From contig SJOL01003020.1 of assembly GCA_004794785.1 (NCBI GenBank), positions 31,460-95,459 of the forward strand: a stretch of DNA of 64,000 bases, read 5' to 3'. Below are positions 23,960 to 36,240 of this stretch, piece by piece. Source of the DNA: Opisthorchis felineus (Eukaryota; Platyhelminthes; Trematoda; Opisthorchiida; Opisthorchiidae). The position numbers and the translations under genes were made by a program. Numbering within the stretch: the stretch's first letter is position 1; each line of letters opens with the position of its first letter. The notes under the pieces were generated by a model. The model was not told where the DNA came from. It did no database searches and saw only the letters and a list, made by a program, of their open reading frames with translations.

Positions 23960-25170
23960 GTTGTCTGAATACAATGTACCGGAGCAAAGAAACCCCTCAC
24001 ACTTGTTCCCAAGCCACCGCCATCTACTTTCGACGGCCTGCATAGATAGCATAATTGCGTGGTGGGTGGAGGTCAGTGGCTAGAACCCAGGAGATCCACA
24101 GCCGCTATGAGGCAGTTGATTGTTCATGGGCAAATCTTGCTCCGCCAAGGCTTGACGACTGTGACTGACGATCTGCCGTCGGTGGTTGGGGATCTTGCAC
24201 TTCAACCTAGACGGCGCTTTAGGGACACATATCTAGGATTTCGTGTGCTTTTTGACCCGCCGACAAGTAGCAGTGATCGCAGTTGGGCAATAAATCGACT
24301 GTTGTGCCGGGGAACATTGCCCGCTGCGCGGTGACGCCCCTCGAGCCGGTCATAAAGGTGAGTGCGCAGACGCTTAATTTATTTTTGGTTCAAATCCCCC
24401 GGCACAGGTGTGCCTGTTGAACTCTGCGCAAAGGAGGCAACTCGCGATGTTTACCGGGAACGAGGAACAGAATCCCAGCGCAGTGTGTCCCGGAAGTCTG
24501 TATGCGTCCGTATTTTGGGCTCCAAGGAGGAGCTGATCGACAGCCGTGAGTTAATAGCATAATACTATTGTACAGCGCCAGTTAGAGGAAAGGGACGACG
24601 ATTATTTCATGTTGCGCAATTGAGGCGTATCAGTCTCAGACTGTTCGTCCGCTAGTGAGACAACATGCATTTCGGGTACCTCCCGTATTTCCTGAGGTCT
24701 AACAGTCAGTAGGAACCGAGCCACAAGAAATAGTGCAATACGCATCGGCCAGTAAGTATGGCTTTGTGTAAACACTGCTGTACGAGATTTTGGAGTAGGC
24801 ATTGCTCCCAGTTTTTTCGCCGCCTGCCTCACAGTGATATTTCGAAAAACTAACTTATGCCTTCCTCTCATTTCACGGCGTCAATGGTCAACGAATGCTG
24901 CACCGAGGCAGTACGCTCCCCAGGACTGGCATATTTACTAATCAATACGACCAACAAAATCTAATTTTTCATCTCGTCCAAGTTGTAGCTTTAATTTTTT
25001 CCACTCGAGATGGATGGTTGCTTAGGCATTATGGACCCCTAGCCGCGTGTTATTCGTGTACGCCAGGTAGGTTCGTTCAGCTATCTACTGTGATTTGCGT
25101 AGCTTCCATGTGGCTAGTTTAATTATGCGTCGTATAACCCTAGCTGCATGTTAGTCGTGTGCGTCAGCTA
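23960..25170 (+). mobile_element. MULE-like element, copy D (C-terminal and 3' part)
   Basis: This segment parallels 20570-21700. It shares the GCCACCGCC region, the CTGCCGTCGGTGGT block, the Cys-rich module (strongly degraded at 24170-24334), the CCGTATTT(T)GGG(C)TCCAAGGAGG block, and the downstream CGTCAGCTAAG and ATGATTTGCG blocks. No open frame survives. It lies directly after copy C, so C and D may be parts of one element or two nested insertions. Confidence 0.6.
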
Positions 25171-27399
25171 AGCTATCGTTGAGTATTGCGCAAGCAACGA
25201 AAGCTTCCTCCACTTGGCTTTGGACTCAATGGTAAGCGTTAGGATGAACAGCTCACCATGTGCATCGCTGGCGGCAACGTATCTGGCAGTTGCTCGGAGC
25301 CGGCTGTGGAGAACCCCGTATGTTCTTCATTGCTTCAATTTTTTGGTTTGCAAAACTACGACGACTTGCCACTTGGTTGCACCCTCGTCCCCACTGTGTT
25401 GTTGCCCGCCGCGCTCAGGTTGTAACTGCTTAATCATGCCTCAATTGGCATGTTCTCTACAATTTTGGAAATTAGCATGTCATTATTATTTTGCGATGGA
25501 GGGACATGCTGCCAACAAACAGCACCTGAACACTTCCACGCTGATATCAAGCAGGGTGCCAGAAAATGTGACCTACGTGCAAGGGTTGGTATCAAATGTA
25601 GCCTTACGTTCTTGATGGCTAGTGCGAGTTTTCCAAATATAACGAATGACTACAGACAATTTTGAAATAGAAATGCGCGCGAGAAAATAATAGAAATCAA
25701 TTCAAACAAATGTTAACAAATATATGGTAATTTGCGTAACCTTCTGTTTTGGGCAATCTTGAGCAGCAGCGTTTTTCGGAACAACTGTATTTGATAGATA
25801 AAGATCGGCTTAACGCAATGTTTCCTTCATGGGAAAACTGGAAATAAAGGCAGCGAAATAATGAACCCTGTACTGTAATGCTTTTGTGGATATTTATGCG
25901 AAGGTTTTAGAGTTTATAGGAATTTGTGTTTAATTCCTTCTAAGAGTCGAATTTCTTTTAAAAAGATGAATGACGGAGTGTGTCGTGGTCTAACTTGGGA
26001 GAATACTGCGACGTTTCAACATGCTTGTTAGCCGAGTAGTGAACAAGTCGAGTTTTGTTTAAATACTTGGTAGTTGGTGAATGTCAATGGTTATTCGGAG
26101 AGGAAACTGGTCAAGGTCGAGCAAAAGTGGCCAGTGGCCCAACGTCAACAGTTACCGTAGTATGCAGCAAGGAAATCAATGGCCTTATGCAAGGACAGTT
26201 CGCTGCAAAGCTTTGCATGATGATCTGTTGTTTGACTGGGATAAACAATTAAACTGGTCGGTATTTAGCAGACCATCGGTGGTCTTGTCGTAAGATATTT
26301 CCGGAACAGTGGATTTCTGCAAGTTGTAAACTTTTAGCCACCCAAATTCGTGAATAAATAGATCTAACCATGTAGACCGGTTACTGTGCAGCATAGACTA
26401 TATACAAAGTACTGTGGTAAGTAGTTTCGGGATCTCCATCTTTTTTGAGAGGAGTGAATGTTTAAGTAAATGACCTCGATATGTTTGCTCCGGGTTTATA
26501 TCCTGCATGTATCTAACAGGCGACTTTCAAGACAGGGCTATACAGCATGAACCCAACGAGTTTTATGCCTCGCGCAAGCGTCATGGACTTGGAGCTCCTA
26601 GGCACACATTGTGGGCGAGCGTCTAATAGGGCGTTCTTGAAGTGGACAGTTGATGATAGCAGACATATCGTGGAAATTCTAGGCGTTTACGTCTGTCTAC
26701 CTATGCCAGGATGCAGCAGCATATACATGCCTGGCATCTTGCAAGCAATCGACATCAGGCCGCTGGAGCGCACTTAGTGCTGTATTACTATGTGGATCAA
26801 GAGGTGCTATACAGGAAAGGGATTAGAGAACCCATGTCATCTCTTTTACAGAGGAGGGAGCTTATGGACGAACCCGTCGGGAGCTTTAAAATACCCATGA
26901 GCCTGTTGATTCCGGAAAATTTGCCATTCTAAAGATAAAGAAGCCCGACCCCTCGCACTCCAGGAGGCCCCAGTCAATAGCATGCCATAGCGTTGAATCG
27001 GTTGTCTCATGCTGGCTCGGTTCTCACCATTGTCACACACACCGAAGCCATTCCGCCAGCCTGTACATATCTATCCCGAAATAACTCTTCTCCACAATCT
27101 CTGAGCCCAAAATCCATGCAGATGGATGGCCTCCTCACAAGTCTTGCTAACCTAACCCACCTACACATTAGGTTTGAGTACTTGCGTATCGGCTTGCCTG
27201 CCTCGCAGACATCGGAGAAGACTGGAGAATTACACCCGCACTACACTGAGAGGCCAAGCTAGCCGGAGTTGGTCAATTAGACATGGTCAAAAATATCATT
27301 GAATGAGACGTTTGCTTCACATGAAAACGTGCAACAAGCAGCAACAAACCAAAACGGAGTTAACTTAATCTCACTTTTAACCGCATATCCTTGATGTTT
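25171..27399. other. No recognisable gene
   Basis: Frames at 25214-25615 and 26547-26932 (+) do not match known families. The piece around 26780-26850 (YYYVDQEVLYRKGIREP) is vaguely like a retroelement integrase zinc-finger region, but too short and unsupported to call. Confidence 0.35.
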
Positions 27400-28683
27400 A
27401 CAGTAGAATTTCCATAGCTTCAGACATCTGTTTCTCTAAGGGACCAAACGCTAAAGCATTCCTCTGTGAAGCAGGTGCCATCCGTGTGAGCGTCGATTTT
27501 GGTAAAATTCCCAAACCACGGCCTCCGCACCAAAACACGCTTTCCACACATCCACCGGGTCCTCCAAATTGACACCGGATGAAGCCCCCACTACGTCGTT
27601 AAATCCAGTTACACATTCTTACGCTTCGAACATTTCCACCACAAGCACGAAGGACTCCTTAATCACCAAATACCTTGGCTACTTTCAGCACAGTTGAACT
27701 TGTGTCCAAGCCTTTCGCTCCCGCTCGGATCCCGAGCAGACCTCGACAGCTAAAATCTATACGTCAATAAGAAGGTGTTTTTTCGTCCTTCTGACCTAAC
27801 CCTCGTCTGAAAAATGAGTTTCCACAACTCATTCTGTCGTCCGCGGTCACCGAGCAACAGGCCATCCCAGGATTTTGGGCAAACATCTACCGGATTTCCA
27901 CCCCCTACCCTCTCCTCAGAACCTACCAAATATCATCCCCCAGTCAGTTGGCGTACGGCCGCCCACCCCAAGATTCACCCACATCGTAACACTAAGCGCC
28001 CAATTGACCCCACACACCACACATTTCAAGCGTCCATTCGTTCCCATTTCTACATCTGTATCCACAGCAAAAACTCCGGACACTCTTTTCTAAACATTTG
28101 TAATGCTGCAGCTGGTCCCAGCCTCCCTCTACCATCTGCGTCAAATCCCCCAAATAATCAAGTAAGCGATCTTCCATTTTCCCGATTATGAACCTTCACC
28201 CACTTATGCTCGTCTTCGCCCCTCCCCATCGTGAAGGCTAAATTCATCAGCAACCTCCAAATACGAAACCACCTACAACACTTATGCCCGCTTACGGAAA
28301 TTGTTCCCCTTTGTCTCTCCACTTAATACGGGACACTGAGTACTCAGTGGTCTTGAAATCCGAGGACCAAGAGACCTTGATTCCAAGGTGCGAAATATTT
28401 CGATGTTACTCCCAAAGCTGACGCCTTAACGGCGTGTGTATTCATCCAACCAGTAGCATTCGCGATCCCCGAGTGAATAGAATTCCCCCATCTTTTTCGC
28501 CGCCCGCTCATGTTCAACCAATGTACTACGACTTCGCAGATAAGTCCACCTCAGCGAAAAAGAGATGAGTTGTCTCCTTCGAATTCTCGAATGTGGATGA
28601 CACGCTGCCGCATTATGTCTGTGAATCGCCAGGGAAGCTGAGATATCCCTGGTTCATTTCCCATTGATCAGTCCCTTTCGTGC

Positions 28684-29486
28684 GTGACTGGAGCTCTAGT
28701 ATGCGGGGACGCTTCCTCATCACCAAGATCTCCTGGAGATATACCGCTGAATTCAGGCCCCACCATCATCTTGACACCATCCCGTCAGTTTCTCCTCGCA
28801 TTTCGACTGGCTCCCCCTTCGATAGTGGATCGAATGTATGATCTGGAGATCCACAGTGACGATGGAAACCCGCCGTTTCTCGCTCAACCCCAGTTATTTT
28901 CTGTTCGACATTCTTGACATCAAAATATATCACTTAACAGACCAGCAGGCTGTGTCTTCACCTCTATCGTCACAATCCGGACCAAAGGGATAATCACAAA
29001 TGCGTGGAGTCGGGGCGCAAGCAATTCTTTACCCCTTGCTGAGGTGCCTCTAGTCCCCCAGAATGGCCATTGGACTGGTCAGTCAATTTCAGTGTGCCTT
29101 CCATTCCACAGGACGACACAATTTAATTTCCTGAATTCCTCTTTTATCCGGTTCTCATGGAACGATATAGTCCCTCCCGGTTTAGCTTGCCAATCCGTGG
29201 TCAGAATGTGTTGGCGAACGAAGAGCAGAGGTCCACAAAACTAGCATCCACCATCCGTGGTCTATCATACTCAGTACGGTTACCATGCGTCAGTCTATTC
29301 CCTCCCAGACACCGCCGTCTGCATATGCCCCTCGTCTATACCTACCATCTCTTGCAAACTGGAATTCTGGACAGTTTCTTCACTCTCGCTCACAATTCCT
29401 AACTGCTCGGTACTCGCGCAAAATCTTTTCTGGCGATTTACCTCACGACCAGGTGGTTCTGTCGCCTTAGTGATTCCTTTTTGAAC
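28684..29486 (+). pseudogene. CR1/L2 ORF2 N-terminus and endonuclease remnant
   Basis: At 28684-28917 the frame reads SPGDIPLNSGPTIILTPSRQ, resembling the GDIxLNPGP motif common at the start of CR1/L2 ORF2 proteins. At 29257-29484 another frame reads LSLTIPNCSVLAQNLFWR, then RPGGSVALVIPF. This is the endonuclease pattern in which a tyrosine- or serine-rich loop precedes GGGVA-like glycines. Intervening frameshifts break the protein. Confidence 0.6.
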
Positions 29487-30364
29487 CGAGCCTGTCGAGA
29501 CCGCCGTAACTGTTCCGTTTTAAACAAGCTGTTGAGTCTTCCTACCTCCTCCCATTCGCCCCGACAAGTTTACCAGAAGAGTCGAAAAATGAATGAATGC
29601 AATTACTGGCTGATCTCATTGGTATTCACACCCACTTATATATCATACGCGAGCATGATATTACACTTGTTGTCCAGGTACTACTAATACGTATACCTTT
29701 GGGAATACGTGTGGCTCGCCGTAGTTTCAGCACCAGAGGTGGTGAGACTCACATCTTCCTTCCCCTTCAGCGACCATATGAACCTGACTCCAGATACGTT
29801 AACTGACGATCAGAGCCTACGAGGTTTGGCTTTCATCACGCCTATTGCGCTTAGTGTGTCTACTGAGAAGGATCGAAGAGGATAGTTGTTTCCCCTGCTG
29901 TCGCAGCCCCTTGGAATCAACAGAAATCATGGGTGCAAGAAAAAAGACACCTATTCAGCAATTGCCTAGTTTGCCCTGTGCACCAAATAGTGGGCAGCCT
30001 ACCGCTGTTTCTTGCCACAAGTTCGCCACCATGAGTGAGATTACTAACAGCCAATCAGTACGCAGAACCTTCGCACTGCGCGTTCCCCTCCCATGGCGGT
30101 TGAGTTCGTGGTATGGTACAAGAAACTTTCTATTTTGGATGAGGTATGTGTAATTATTGGTGGTGCCTGGCTGACCCCGTTTCGGTTCCTGAGATATTTT
30201 CACGTTTTCCTTTCAAATAAATCGTCGCAATTCCCCGTCTTCGGGGAGCTATTGTCCCACGTTCCGTCCGCTGCGTGCACACTACATTAGATTTGGTGAC
30301 CACGCGAGAGGGGTCGCCACCTTCTTGTGGTTCAACCACAAAGTACCTGGCTCCACATATGTGT

Positions 30365-30391
30365 ATATGGACCATATGGACCATATGGACC
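30365..30391. repeat. Short tandem repeat (ATATGGACC)3
   Basis: Three consecutive 9-base units lie inside the CR1-like element. It is a minor local expansion. Confidence 0.8.
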
Positions 30392-31079
30392 GTAGAGCTA
30401 ACAAACGGGTGGGTCATACACGGCAGATGCAGTACCGCATTGAAAAACATTCGCACACCAGCCTCACGCACCGCGCCATTAGCGCGGACCGTTTCACGAG
30501 AGGCTTAAAAAAACCAGGGACAATGTTTTCTGAGGACGATGCCATTGTAGTGTGTGATGCTCATCTTCTTAGTTAAACTTTGTACGTGTACTTAAAACCC
30601 AATATTTTGATGATGGACACCCGAGCGTCCTTGCTTACCGCAGTTTGGACTCATGGAGTTTCTTCCTATTTTCTATTCACGGAAACCGTCATGAATCTCT
30701 GACTTCAGAGAATCATTGTCCCACGGTATTTCGAAATACGGTGGATCCACAGCATATGCATAACAAAAAGCTCAACGAACCGTGCCTTTTGATCAAAGGC
30801 CCTACTCGAATAAAACGTGTTATTTGGTCAGCCTGAAAACCCCCGAGTTTTTTATTGCTCAAGTCCTTCATTTCAATGACTCCCGAGGTTTTTGAATGTT
30901 ATTATCAGCTCATGTTAGTCCCGTCCTGGGGTACGGATTACTTGTATCTTATCCGCAACCGAAGACGTGATTTCAGGGTGTTTTCATGGGCGGTCCGCGG
31001 GTGATCCGCTTCAGACACAAGGTCGGGCGCTACAAAAGTGGTCCTCTCCACTTTCTGTTGATCACGGCTAGCGGGGTCA

Positions 31080-31420
31080 GAGGTCGACGTCATCTTCAAC
31101 GTTCCAAGAGCCCTTGACCGGTTGCAGTATAGCATTCTGATATTAGAGACCCTATACTGCAGTGGACCGGATGTTATTTAGGTGGACGATCGCTTGTTAT
31201 TCAGGCAGTTAGAACGATGTCAGAACACTTGTTATTATCCTGCGGATTTTCTCATGATTCCGTTCTGAGACCACTGGTGCTTCTTGCCTTTACCGACGAG
31301 CTACCGGTAATCATGAATTTCAATCACCAACTCTTTGCTGACTCAACGCATGGAAAGCTATGGTCCTACAAAAATTATTCTGCGTTACATTCAGATCTGG
31401 AGGCAATTTACGAGTGGTAA
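31080..31420 (+). pseudogene. CR1/L2 reverse transcriptase remnant
   Basis: One frame reads VDVIFNVPRALDRLQYSIL, equivalent to the DFSKAFDxVxH region. A second reads SDIRDPILQWTGCYLGGRSL and continues through CGFSHDSVLRPLVLLAF (for the usual GVPQGSVLGPLLFLL) to QLFADSTHGKLWS, where YADD has become FADS. A stop follows EAIYEW. The catalytic Asp pair is damaged, so this copy is inactive. Confidence 0.7.
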
Positions 31421-31689
31421 ATGGACAGCCATTCTTATTCGGTGGGGATAAGTACCTCCATTCCGTTTCCCTCGTCCCTGAACCTACACCCTCGAAGCCA
31501 CTCGCGAAACGGACCTCAAGGTCCTCATCTACCAGTACCCCCGGGGACACAGTCCAGTGCCGAAAAGCTGTTTCAACCGTATCATTCTGTAATGTACCTT
31601 TGGACCGACAGAAGGAGCGGTCTTTAAAAAAACTTGTATCTTCCTACGTAAGCACGTCGAATTTGCGGTCTAGGCTTGTGACCTTTGGC

Positions 31690-32100
31690 TTAAACGTGAA
31701 TGCAGGCTGCCGGGGAAAGCAAAAAAGAATCACCAAGCTGGTTACGGGATTTCATAACTTGCCGTACAATGAACGACCAGAGAGACTTAGCTCTTATCCA
31801 TTTGCATGCCAGAGGCTACGCGGTGAATCCCTCCTTGCTTTTCACATCCTCAAAACTTCCGACCAGCGTCACAGGTGACTCTTAGACCGTGTAACCACAA
31901 AAGAACCTTTGTTCTGGCGTGCTGGAGGTATACACAGTCACCCAGGCTGTTAACACTGCTTCCCTCTCTGTATCTGCCAGTACTGGAGCTCCCTACCTTC
32001 CGAATTGGTCTCAGCGCCAACACGACGCATTCAAAAAATCTAAGGATCTCCACCCACGGGACTTCCACTACTACGTCGCCTAACCCCAAACGTCAACCGA
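31690..32100 (+). pseudogene. CR1/L2 ORF2 C-terminal remnant
   Basis: KQKRITKLVTGFHNLPYNER, then ERLSSYPFACQRLRGESLLA and FHILKT, match the post-RT region of CR1-like LINEs (KMVRGLxxLPYEERLxxLxLxxLxxRRxRGDLI type). Downstream, an FRIGLSANTTHSKN-like piece trails off near 32090. Confidence 0.65.
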
Positions 32101-32333
32101 CCTTAAGGTTGTTACATCCTGTGGGACGCAGAAAGCTCTTTAAAATGTCCTGCAATCCCTCATTGAATGCAATGAAACCTCGGGACAGAACCACCATCGT
32201 CGCTGTGGGGACTTTTGATGTACGCTTCGGACTCTAAAATTGGCTTAGGTGGAGAGATACGATAGCTATTAAAAAACGGATTACGGGGAGTCACTGGAGA
32301 TAAACTCTGGCGTCCAAGGGAGCCAAAACATTT

Positions 32334-32520
32334 GGGGCTCGATATCGCTCGGTGGTTAAAGCGCGAACTTGCTGTCCGGAAAGTCCGTGGTTCGAATTCG
32401 GCCTCGACATCTCAGCTGCTTGTCTATGTTAGGGTAGCCCATACAGCCCTCGTGCTCCCTTCGGATGTCATGGCAACTATCCACTGAAAGTGTGGTACAG
32501 CTGAATGATATTCATTATTT
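32334..32520 (+). repeat. tRNA-derived SINE
   Basis: The head has a tRNA-like layout: GCTCGGTGGTTAAAGCGCG (box A region), then GTGGTTCGAATTC (box B) around 32387-32399. The body has CTCGTGCTCCCTTCGGATG and ends with a GCTGAATGAT-like 3' end. The body matches copies at 42755 and 49083 (+) and 45278 and 43580 (-). Such SINEs are Pol III transcribed and mobilised by a LINE. This is the most diverged full-length copy. Confidence 0.8.
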
Positions 32521-32985
32521 GATGAAAGTGAACGCGTTATTGCATCCCGGTACATGGGTTCTACCGCTTCATCTAGCGGACAAGCTAAAAATACAGCAAG
32601 ATACGCCCTTAGACTAATCATTTTGTACACAAATCTTTGTGTGTCAAAAGTGGTATTCCAGCGGCAAGCCCAGTTCTTACCGTTGGGCTTACACTGTTTC
32701 GTGTACAAAACGTCCGCAACCTAAAAGTTTTTAACCGTTGGTGTTTAAGGCGCAATCTTGACATTGAGCGGCTCGACAAAACACCCAGCTTTGTGGTTAG
32801 AGAACGCTGCTTCAGCATCCCACGTTTCAGATAACTACTGGGACACCGATAACTTCGATTGTTCGGCGTCGATCCCCGAAAACCAGAAACCTAACTTTGA
32901 CAACCTGTACTGGATCCTTCTTATGCCCAGAGTGGCACCGCCGTCTTGGAGAACAGCCGGTAACCTGGATCAGTATCGGGTTTTG
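32521..32985. other. No recognisable gene or repeat
   Basis: This is spacer between the SINE and the RTE derivative. The frame at 32758-32997 (+) has no known motif. Confidence 0.4.
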
Positions 32986-32989
32986 GTAT

Positions 32990-33960
32990 CAATCTAGTGT
33001 GTGGTATCGGTCGGCGGTCATCATCATCACCATCACTGACAGCATGACACCAGTGTTCAACCCTGATGCTTCGCTGCCATACCTTAGAACGATACCAACC
33101 CTTGCACATCCTGCCGCAGCAGCCTCTGAATCACCAGAGGTACGCAGCCGGAAGCGACTGGAGAGTGATGGAGCGGTTAGCTCAACTATTGCGCTTGCAT
33201 CTTGAATTCTTGTTTCTGAGACATAGCACACATCAACGACAAGCGAATCCACTGTGAGAGCAAGAGCAGCTCGTTGTCCTGCTTGCTTCAGAGTCCGGTC
33301 ATTGAAAGCAGCTGGATAGACCGGGTATCGAGGCTTGAAGGTTGATTGGAGATGCGTGAGGATGTCGGCGCCAGATGACGCCCAGGTGTTGTTTTCAAAA
33401 CCGACGCAGGACAAAGTGGGTTATCAGTCCTAACTGCTAGACCTACAAGGAGGGGGTTATTAATGGGATGGGGAGAGAGGGGAGAAAAGTATGCGAAAGA
33501 TAAAGAAGGGAAGCATCAGGAGTAACCTGTTTTCGCTTACGCGTCCTGCTGTATGCAGTAAGTAAGGCAACTCTGCTGATGGCACCACGCGATGGCCGAT
33601 GTGGTATGAGCTTATTGGTATATGTGCAATTCATGGTTCTGCGTGGGTTGGGCTACTGTCAGGACGCCCAGGCCCAGGCAGAAGGACGATTAGAGTCCTC
33701 AACCAAAGTCTCTGGCTTAAAAGGCTGATCGCCAGGCAGCGGTCTTCGGCGAGAAATGCAGAACAAATACAGAACAAATTGTCATACATGTTCCAATCCC
33801 TAACCTTGGGGACCAGGAGGTTGTGTTCGTCAGACCTCTAACCATTGGTCAACCTGATATGAGAGACTGCGAATGTCGCACGGGCACCCCCAATATAGCT
33901 TAATGGGTCGCGAAGGTACACAGACCGTCACACCACGGTAAGGTCCAGCCTCTTCGTAAC
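32990..33960 (-). mobile_element. RTE-type LINE deletion derivative (5' end joined to 3' tail)
   Basis: Read on the minus strand, the 5' leader (33960-33430) is shared with the copy at 38340-38830. It is followed by the start of the APE-type endonuclease at 33330-33060 (LKQAGQRAALALTVDSLVVD, VCYVSETRIQDASAIVELTA, FRLRTSGD, AGCARVGIVL). The coding sequence then stops abruptly, and a GATGGTGATGATGATGA-type tail follows at 33013-33034. That tail resembles the 3' microsatellite tail of the RTE copy at 53527-53550. The middle of the endonuclease and all of the reverse transcriptase are absent. Confidence 0.7.
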
Positions 33961-34689
33961 GGATCCGTTACTGGAATCGGAACTGGATCTCAATCTATGC
34001 GACAATTTATGCACCGATACCCGCCGGGAATCTGTGAAGCCGACAGGAGACAGTCGCTGTAATGTGAAGTCAAATAAAGTGAGTTTCCGAATATTACCAG
34101 CTGCGCCACCCTCCTCCATTTCCAGAGCTCTCTGATTTCACCAGGTTCCTCCAGCATCACACAGGCTTTGCTCGAGTTCACATACAGCGACATCCTGGTT
34201 GAAGTATGCTGGATGTGCGAAGGGACATAACATCGCACATCGAGGAGTGAAAGTGGCTGTTCTGCAATCCGGTGCCTGTTTGGTGGACCCTCAGTAACAT
34301 TGCAGGCGCTGTTTATCTCTATGGATGGAAGTGCTTATCTCCTCCCAGTAACGATTGAAGCCTCCGAATGCCGATTGCTTTCCTCCGGGTGCTGCCGAAA
34401 GTCATGCCGTCCGTCGTAGCTACCCAACTCCAAACCTACCCATCAAGCCAGAACCTCGCATCGGCTCATTTACGCGGACTCAAGCGAAAACATTATCTGA
34501 AATCTACCCGCCAGGGACGGTTCGACCGAAGATCTCGATAAGGGAACTGAATTGGGTTTCAGCCATTCCAACGGCTCAAAGTCCTACAGTCTTGTGTAAC
34601 AGGAGGTGCTTCTAAGGAGGCCTGTGGCCTCTGGTATTCGCTGTGCTCCGCTATAGTGAATCTACCCACTGAAGAACCTTGCACCCTTG
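33961..34689. other. No recognisable gene
   Basis: There is no clear domain. The proline-rich frame at 34355-34615 (+) has no known match. Confidence 0.35.
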
Positions 34690-35712
34690 TTGGACTCCCT
34701 ACATTCCCGTGGTATACAATAGGGTTCGGTGTTTGGGCCATCACTTCTCATTTCATAAACGTCTTGCTGGGTGACCTACAATCTTCATACGCAATTTTCG
34801 TGGAACTGGCACTCTGGAGATTTATTTATGTTTGCACCTCGCAGTTGGTCACCGGCGAACAGACCACCTTTCAAAGGGGAGAATATCCAGGTCGCAGACT
34901 CTACTTGTTCGAGCTATCACTACGATATCATGGGTCAACTCAGAGGTAATAGTCCAAGGTGGCCTTAGAAACAGGACTCAGTGCCAAAAACCATCAACAC
35001 CGCTAACAAACTACTTGGTCCTGTCCTGATTACAGCTGGGTCTTTACATGTAACCATACTCAAAGACCTGGAGACCTACTTAAGACCAAACTTGGTTCGG
35101 ATATGGAGTCCTTCGCTCAAGGGAGGCGAACGATCGGTAGTTGATCAGGTGGCTGTTGATATATTCACCGAGCTTGGAGCTTTCCTTGCAAATCTTTCGC
35201 CACCAATCGAGGAGGCATCATCAACCGCGCACTGGAGCACAGGTGTCCTCCATACCTTTACCCTCATTAAAACGCTGAAATAGTGAAGAGCCTAAGGAAA
35301 GACCGAGAGGTTTAGTGGACGTCGAAAGCTCAGGAGATGGAGAAGGCTTTCGCTACCGGGAACAACCGTGCCCTGTATTAACCGATACGATCGACCTGCC
35401 CTAAGAAAGCAACGGTCAATCAAACGATAAGCGGAAAAGATGGCTCATTAATTCCCTCCCAAAAACGTCGACTGGAAAAATGAACCGAACACTTCGAAGG
35501 ACGGTTTAGCTGACCTCCTGCAGCACAGTCTCTGGAGATCTTGCATACAGGTGAATGAAACGTAAACCTTAATCACCCGTCGGAAGAAGTAATAAAGCAC
35601 GAAATGTCCGTACTGAACTATGAGAAGGCACCAGGACCGGACGTTCTGTATCCCAGCCCTCTTCAAAGAAGGCGGAGAATTGCTGGTGACCTATCTGGAA
35701 AAGCTCATTGGC
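34690..35712 (+). mobile_element. RTE-type LINE fragment (linker and N-terminal RT)
   Basis: The clear part is 35330-35712. In shifting frames it reads EMEKAFATGNNRALY, CPKKATVNQTISGKDGSLIN, RRLEK-TEHFEGRFS, then HEMSVLNYEKAPGPDVLYPA and LFKEGGELLVTYLEKLI. This is the segment between endonuclease and reverse transcriptase, and the first RT motifs, of RTE elements. The part before 35290 is only tentatively included. The sequence breaks at about 35712, where a gypsy gag fragment begins in the opposite orientation. Confidence 0.6.
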
Positions 35713-36240
35713 GTGATATGCCAGCAGCTTGTGGGAGGCCTGTTTTGTTTTCGACCAGGATTGTTGTTGGATTTCTTTGGGACGCTGGAGTTGATTGCGT
35801 GGACACAGCTGCTTGAAGTAGCAGGTGAATGACCGATCATAGCCGTGTCGTGCTTCAGGTTGATGAGGCGTTGACATTCGGTGGTGTAGCTCTGCAACGT
35901 CATTTCGGCATCCTGTTCAATTCTGTGAAGCAGCCGGGTTCTGATGTCTGCATCTTTGTCGACTGGAGACCGGATACAAAAATGAGGCACTTGAACTTGT
36001 TCTCCGCCATTGAGGTGAGCTTGAAACAGTGGCATTACCGATTACCAATAATGACCAAAGTACTGAAATCGTCACCATGTTTCCTGACCAGCTTGAAGCA
36101 TCGTTAACAGATATTGAACAGTGATGTTTGATCGCCGAATATCTGGGACAGTGTTCTGACGGTTTCATCGAGGCTGAAATAGCGGGGCAGGTTGGGGAGA
36201 GTTAATTTTTGATACCGTTCCTGCTGTGGGTTCTAGAAAC
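35700..36240 (-). mobile_element. Ty3/gypsy-like gag fragment
   Basis: On the minus strand, the reading LPNLPRYFSLDETVRTLSQI, QTSLFN, then KDADIRTRLLHRIEQDAEMT and LQSYTTECQRLINLKHDTAM leads into a basic stretch. It ends in a partial zinc knuckle (PPTSCWHITPMSFSR, expected CxxCxxxHxxxxC). This matches the capsid-to-nucleocapsid layout of trematode gypsy gag as I know it. Frameshifts break it. No LTR, protease or RT is visible, so it is an orphan fragment. Confidence 0.6.

Larger units (their letters stand above)
27400..32100 (+). mobile_element. Decayed CR1/L2-like non-LTR retrotransposon
   Basis: A single + strand element can be followed in order. An ORF1-like Pro- and Ser-rich region lies at about 27780-28660. 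The ORF2 start has a GDIPLNSGP signature near 28733. An endonuclease piece at 29330-29486 reads RPGGSVALVIP. A reverse transcriptase region spans 31080-31420. A C-terminal region runs over about 31720-32090. The + strand is notably C-rich through the first half. Many stops and frameshifts are present. CR1 and L2 LINEs encode an APE-type endonuclease and reverse transcriptase in ORF2, and the order seen here fits that. Exact ends and target-site duplication were not determined. Confidence 0.7.

Noticed and set aside
31360..31878. 172-codon plus-strand frame taken as one protein
   Set aside because: Only its last third matches CR1-like ORF2. The first part reads out of frame relative to the RT remnant upstream, so it is an accidental fusion across a frameshift.
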